Source: Nocardioides plantarum
GTDB taxonomy: Bacteria; Actinomycetota; Actinomycetes; Propionibacteriales; Nocardioidaceae
Length of the DNA: 64,000 nucleotides
Direction: 5' to 3'
Assembly: GCF_006346395.1 (NCBI RefSeq)
Contig: NZ_VDMS01000001.1
Span: forward strand, 2,232,001 to 2,296,000
Shown piece by piece: positions 60,331 through 64,000 of this stretch. Each line of letters begins with the position of its first letter. Position 1 is the stretch's first letter. Made by a program: the position numbers and the translations under genes. Under the pieces are notes generated by a model that worked only from the letters and a program-made list of their open reading frames with translations, had not been told where the DNA came from and searched no databases.

Positions 60331-61566
60331 TCAGGTGCGGATGGGGTCGTGGCCGGGTTGGTGGACGCGGGCGTGATGGAACGGGCAGTAGAGCTTCGTG
60401 GTCCTCAGGTCGGTGCCACCGCCGTGGGCCCAGGGGATGTCGTGGTGGGCGTGGCACAGGTAGCCCGGGACGTCGCAACCGGACTGGTGTTGGCAGTGGC
60501 GTTGTTCGACGATCGCAGCGAGGCGTTGGGCGGGGGTGTGGAACCGGTGCTTCCTACCCAGGGCCAACACTTCGGCGTCGGCGTTCATCCAGGCCGGGAT
60601 GACCCCGGCGCCGCAGGCCAGGCGGAGGTATTGGGTGGGGCTGATCTTGGTGCCTGTCTCGAGCTGGGCGGCCTTGAGCTTGCCTTGGAGGAGGTCGTAG
60701 TCGCCGATGGCGATCACGGTGGCGGACAGGCCGCCGATCTTGGGTAGCTGGGCGGGGTCGTAGCCCTCGATCCACTCGATGAACGCCTGACCGAGGCGTT
60801 CGGCTGAGGGCCTCTTCCAGTCGTAGGACCCCGCACCCTGTTCGGCGCGGACGTGTTTGGGGGCGGCCAGGGCATGGAGCTGTTTGCGGAACGCATCTGC
60901 GGTGGCGGTGGGGATGCTGAACCGGCCGTGGGTCAACCCGTCACCGTCATCGCCCATGGTGAGCCTGGTGCGTCTGCGGGCTCGTTCTTCCTGGGCTTCG
61001 AGGGCTTTGGCTTCGCGTTCGTCGGCGCCGTCTGGGTCGAGGCGTTCCCAGATCGCGTGCCCCATCGTCGCCAGGGCGTCGGCGTCGTGACCGCCGACAG
61101 CTTCGCCGAGGAGGAACGCCTCGGCGCGGGCCTGGTCGTGGACCGAGACCTTCTCGTCGTCCAGCAGAGCGACATGGTTGGCGATGGCTTGGGCCTGCTC
61201 GGCGTGGATCTCCCCGCGGGCCGTCGCGGCCCTGGTGGGTTCCAGGTCGCCCAGACCTGCGGCGAGCTTGGCCTTTGCTCGAGCAGACCGTCGGGTCACC
61301 CCGGTGGTGCGTTGGACCCACCGGCCCACGTTGCGGCACTGCACCTGGCCGGGCAGGTCCAGGACCTCGGCCTGGCTGATCGACCTGGCTTCGAGCTCGG
61401 CCACACCTGCTGCGACCCGGGCAGCGAGACCCACGACCCTGGTGGTGGTCTTCTCGTCCATCGACCAGGTCGGGACGTCGGCTAGATCCTTCAGCTCGTC
61501 GAGCACCGTGCACAGGAACGCCTCGATCGGGTGTCCCGATCCGGGGGTGTCGGTGTGCTGGGCCAT
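60331..61566 (-). CDS. DUF222 protein with C-terminal HNH endonuclease domain
   Basis: 411 residues. The DUF222 region (about 25-330) has LDLPGQVQCRNVGRWVQRTT, ARAKAKLAAGLGDLEPTRAA, GEIHAEQAQAIANHVALLD and RFSIPTATADAFRKQLHALA. The HNH nuclease is near 360-402: EQRHCQHQSGCDVPGYLCHA, HHDIPWAHGGGTDLRTTKLY, CPFHHARVHQPG, with zinc Cys/His pairs. This is the actinobacterial '13E12' multicopy family and may be mobile (group-I-like homing) or regulatory. The ATG is followed by AQHTDTPGSGHPIEAFL. Confidence 0.9.
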   Translation of the reverse strand: MAQHTDTPGSGHPIEAFLCTVLDELKDLADVPTWSMDEKTTTRVVGLAARVAAGVAELEARSISQAEVLDLPGQVQCRNVGRWVQRTTGVTRRSARAKAKLAAGLGDLEPTRAATARGEIHAEQAQAIANHVALLDDEKVSVHDQARAEAFLLGEAVGGHDADALATMGHAIWERLDPDGADEREAKALEAQEERARRRTRLTMGDDGDGLTHGRFSIPTATADAFRKQLHALAAPKHVRAEQGAGSYDWKRPSAERLGQAFIEWIEGYDPAQLPKIGGLSATVIAIGDYDLLQGKLKAAQLETGTKISPTQYLRLACGAGVIPAWMNADAEVLALGRKHRFHTPAQRLAAIVEQRHCQHQSGCDVPGYLCHAHHDIPWAHGGGTDLRTTKLYCPFHHARVHQPGHDPIRT

Positions 61567-61713
61567 GGGTCTATTCCAGCACCGACCACTGACAGTCCTG
61601 ATCGACTTTCGCGCTCAACCACAGGGGTTGTGGACAACCCAGCCCCACCCTGTCCCTGTGGACGGTTCGTGGTTGTTTCCACAGTCGTGGGTCGGGTTGG
61701 GCGGGTCGGTGGC

Positions 61714-61756
61714 GGTGGCTTCGAGGCTCGTCGCTGGGGCTCCTCGCACCTCAGCC
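61714..61756 (-). repeat. REP-B element
   Basis: GGTGGCTTCGAGGCTCGTCG through GGGGCTCCTCGCACCTCAGCC; an intergenic inverted copy similar to those in kdpB and the kdpC-kdpD gap. Confidence 0.8.
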
Positions 61757-61813
61757 GACGTGGGGCGGCCTGGTCGGCGTACCGGGTCGGCTCGTCACCG
61801 TGCCCCGCACGTC

Positions 61814-62749
61814 TCAGCCGGCGGTGAAGCCCACGTGCACGTGGTCGCTGTGCGTCGGGTCGGAGAAGTACTGGCTGCCGCCGTCGTCCAGGTCGGTGGG
61901 GCCGCCCACCTGGTAGGCGCCGGTGTCGGCCGCGAGGCGCATGACCCGCTCCACGACGGAGGCCGCGCGGGGGTCGACGACGAGGCGGCCGTCGATGCGG
62001 CCGATGTCGTAGGCGAGTCCGTCGGGGTGGTTGCTGCGTCGGTCGGTGCCGAACACGTTCACCGGATGAGCGGAGATCAGCACGCCGATGGTGATCCGGT
62101 GCCGCTTCGCGACTGCCAGCATCGAGCGCAGCACGTCGTCCGAGACGCGTCCCGACGCGATGTCCCTGCGACCGGCCCAGGGCAGGTCGATGCGCTCGTC
62201 GTCGAGCACGCGACGGATCAGCGAGCCCGGCTCGCGCAGGGCCCGCACCTTCGCGGCGGGCTCGACGGAGTCGACGCGCCACCGGTCGCCGGACCGGCTG
62301 ATCCGCACGTCGTACGTCGTCCCGCCCCCGGCCTCGAAGTCGGCCTCGACCAGGATGCTGGCCTGCGGCGGCAGGTAGCCGAAGTACTGCGTGTAGGTCA
62401 CCTGTCGTACGCCGGGCAGCGCCTCGACCGCACGGGCGGCCGTCCGCTTCGCCGCTGCGTCGACCTCGGTGGCGATCGGCTGGTAGCGAGCAGGCGCCTC
62501 GGTCGGCGTCTCCGAGGCGGTCGGCGACCCCGTCGGCGACCCCGACGGCGACCCCGACGGCGACCCCGACGGCGACTCCGAGGGCGACCCCGACACCGAC
62601 GCCGACGCGGACGCCGTCGTCGACGGGCCACCGGCGGTGGGCTCGGCGGGGTCGTCGGGGTCCGACGGGGAGCAGCCCGCGAGAGCGACCCCGACGACCA
62701 CGAGCGCCACCGCGCCGACCGTCGTCCGACCACCTGACCATCGCCTCAT
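61814..62749 (-). CDS. Lipoprotein with M15-type peptidase-like domain
   Basis: 311 residues. The lipobox GVALAGCSPS (Cys about 26) is followed by a Ser/Pro/Gly repeat linker (SPSGSPSG) of about 50 residues, coded by near-identical 12-bp repeats. An intermediate domain (YQPIATEVDAAAKRTAARAV) leads to a C-terminal Hedgehog/DD-peptidase-like zinc fold: SNHPDGLAYD fits SxHxxGxAxD, and SDHVHVGF supplies the last His pair. It likely binds or trims cell-wall peptides outside the membrane. Divergent from trmL. Confidence 0.75.
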   Translation of the reverse strand: MRRWSGGRTTVGAVALVVVGVALAGCSPSDPDDPAEPTAGGPSTTASASASVSGSPSESPSGSPSGSPSGSPTGSPTASETPTEAPARYQPIATEVDAAAKRTAARAVEALPGVRQVTYTQYFGYLPPQASILVEADFEAGGGTTYDVRISRSGDRWRVDSVEPAAKVRALREPGSLIRRVLDDERIDLPWAGRRDIASGRVSDDVLRSMLAVAKRHRITIGVLISAHPVNVFGTDRRSNHPDGLAYDIGRIDGRLVVDPRAASVVERVMRLAADTGAYQVGGPTDLDDGGSQYFSDPTHSDHVHVGFTAG

Positions 62750-62782
62750 GCCTGAAGGCTAGGCACCCGGCATGATCGGGTC

Positions 62783-63253
62783 GTGTTCCACGTGATGTTC
62801 CTCGAGCCCAGGATCCCGCCCAACACGGGCAACGCGATCCGGATGGTGGCCGGGACCGGAGCCACGCTGCACCTGGTCGAGCCGCTCGGCTTCGACCTGT
62901 CCGAGCCCCAGCTGAGGCGTGCGGGCCTGGACTACCACGACCTGGCCTCGGTGGTGGTGCACGCCGATCTCGACACGGCGCTGGGGAGCGCGGCGCTGGC
63001 CTCCTCGAGGGTGTTCGCGCTCACGGCCCACGCCACCCGCTGGCACACCGACGTCGCGTTCGAGGCGGGCGACGTGCTGCTCTTCGGACCCGAGCCGACC
63101 GGTCTGTCCGACGAGGTGTTGGGCCACCCCCGGGTCACCGAGCAGCTGCGGATCCCGATGCTCGGTGGCCGGCGGTCGATGAACCTGTCGAACTCCGCGG
63201 CCGTGGTGACCTACGAGGCGTGGCGCCAGCACGGGTTCCCCGGCGCGCAGTAG
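62783..63253 (+). CDS. trmL: tRNA (cytidine/uridine-34-2'-O)-methyltransferase
   Basis: 156 residues from GTG 62783, normal for TrmL. SPOUT fold: VMFLEPRIPPNTGNAIRMVA, LHLVEPLGFDLSEPQLRRAG with LDYHDL, DVLLFGPEPTGLSDEVL and IPMLGGRRSMNLSNSAAVV (knot motif with SMNLSNS). It 2'-O-methylates the wobble base of tRNA-Leu with SAM. CATGAT lies 6 bp before the start, consistent with a leaderless mRNA. Confidence 0.93.
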   Translation: MFHVMFLEPRIPPNTGNAIRMVAGTGATLHLVEPLGFDLSEPQLRRAGLDYHDLASVVVHADLDTALGSAALASSRVFALTAHATRWHTDVAFEAGDVLLFGPEPTGLSDEVLGHPRVTEQLRIPMLGGRRSMNLSNSAAVVTYEAWRQHGFPGAQ

Positions 63254-63300
63254 GTCCGCCCGGGTCGAGGGGTTGATTCGGCGACCATGTCGGCGTACGG

Positions 63301-63316
63301 TTGCGATATATCGCGA
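63301..63316. promoter_or_regulatory. Probable PadR operator
   Basis: TTGCGATATATCGCGA contains a perfect 12-bp palindrome GCGATATATCGC (63303-63314) with one further pair. A looser copy GTCGCGATACC lies at about 63332. AT-rich CGATATATCG centres are typical of actinobacterial PadR sites. It is 50 bp upstream of the padR start. Confidence 0.7.
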
Positions 63317-63366
63317 AGCAATCAAGAACCGTCGCGATACCACCATCATCGAAAGGGGGTCCCGAG

Positions 63367-64000
63367 ATGGGACACCGAGGACACCAGCGACACTGGGCCG
63401 GAGGGCCCGACGACAACCCCTGGCAGCAGCACGGCGGAGGACGCCGTGGCGGCTGGGAGGGACCCGGACGAGGCGGCCCGATGGGCGGCCGCGGGGGACC
63501 GATGGGCGGCCCGCCGCCGTGGGTGGCCGGGCTGTTCGGCCTGGGTCAGCCCGAGCGGGGCCGCGGGCCACGCGTCCGGCGGGGCGACGTACGCATGGCC
63601 ATCCTGGACGTGCTCGCCACCGCGGCCCGCGAGGGCGAGGGCGGGGAGTCGGTCAACGGCTACCAGGTCATCCAGCAGATCGCCGAGCGCAGCGACGGTG
63701 GCTGGCGCCCGAGCCCCGGCTCGGTCTACCCGACCATCCAGCAGCTGCAGGACGAGGGCCTGGTCGACACCGACGACGAGCGCGGACGCCGCAGCCTGCG
63801 GCTCACCGAGAGCGGACAGGCCTACGTCGCCGACCACGCCGACGAGCTCGCCGCCGTGTGGCTGCCCTTCGAGCGCTCGACCGAGAAGGCCGCCGGCCGC
63901 ACCGAGCAGGTCGACCTGAAGTCCGAGCTCGGCCAGGTCATGCCCGCCGTGTGGCAGATCGTCACCCAGGGCTCCGAGGCCCAGCGCCGGGCCGCGCTCG
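63367..64000 (+). CDS. PadR family transcriptional regulator, cut by the window edge
   Basis: 211 residues visible, no stop before the edge. The N-terminus is Gly/Arg/Trp-rich (WQQHGGGRRGGWEGPGRGGP, then MGGRGGPMGGPPP) before the HTH. The PadR winged helix: MAILDVLATAAREGEGGESV with NGYQVIQQIAERSDGGW, PSPGSVYPTIQQLQDEGLVD and RRSLRLTESGQAYVADHADE. Start ATG 63367; AAGGGGG about 10 bp upstream is a ribosome-binding site. It probably autorepresses through the CGATATATCG palindrome and controls a nearby exporter outside the window. Confidence 0.9.
   Translation, partial: MGHRGHQRHWAGGPDDNPWQQHGGGRRGGWEGPGRGGPMGGRGGPMGGPPPWVAGLFGLGQPERGRGPRVRRGDVRMAILDVLATAAREGEGGESVNGYQVIQQIAERSDGGWRPSPGSVYPTIQQLQDEGLVDTDDERGRRSLRLTESGQAYVADHADELAAVWLPFERSTEKAAGRTEQVDLKSELGQVMPAVWQIVTQGSEAQRRAAL

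Overview
The window comes from a high-GC actinomycete, most likely a Nocardioides-like member of the Propionibacteriales. The evidence is strong G/C bias at third codon positions, many GTG starts, frequent apparently leaderless genes, actinobacterial families (DUF5926 SEC-C protein, DUF222-HNH, DUF4446, DUF2510, EcsC) and two dispersed REP-like repeat families. Family calls come from reading motifs and domain order by eye; no database search was possible.

Layout. 1-2.2 kb: the end of a Schlafen/AlbA-type ATP-binding regulator and a decayed gene. 2.2-5.1 kb: MFS exporter and TetR, divergent from a second TetR with tandem operators. 5.1-9.65 kb: a leucine/acyl-CoA catabolic operon (carboxylase beta and alpha subunits, HMG-CoA lyase). 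9.7-19.45 kb: core genes (EcsC-like, aat, rhodanese, MerR/SulP, Fpg/Nei glycosylase, a possible type VII-like pair, lipoprotein, glycerophosphodiesterase, DUF5926).

19.5-37.2 kb is an accessory island. Part of it (about 22-27 kb) is visibly richer in A/T, and it carries a shattered tyrosine-recombinase remnant. It encodes a DUF6461 protein with a GyrA-like coiled coil, a probable abortive-infection-type pair, a complete three-gene ABC-3C conflict system (REase-like effector, middle component, DUF3732 SMC-like ATPase), a TerD domain fused to a PD-(D/E)XK nuclease, an alpha/beta hydrolase, a Ymh/TIGR02391-like protein, a divergent membrane receptor/J-domain protein pair, and a DUF2510 protein. 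The TerD-nuclease, hydrolase and Ymh-like genes are the best candidate for an undescribed defence module.

37.4-50.2 kb: epimerase, zinc alcohol dehydrogenase with a divergent TetR, lipoprotein, XRE regulator, VOC protein, an adenylyl cyclase coupled to a cAMP-binding-fold protein, a solitary arginine deiminase, a tandem-MarR regulator, and two paralogous MFS exporters around a DUF4446 gene. 50.2-59.1 kb: a full kdpFABC-kdpDE potassium uptake and sensing operon, plus a divergent KdpD-like DUF4118 protein that shares matching GTCAAG direct repeats. 59.3-64 kb: a ParB-fold protein, DUF222-HNH, an M15-like lipoprotein, trmL and a PadR regulator cut by the window edge.

A theme across the window is REP-like repeats that have entered coding sequence. 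They occur three times in the carboxylase alpha gene, in kdpB, at the end of kdpD and at the stop codon of the epimerase gene.
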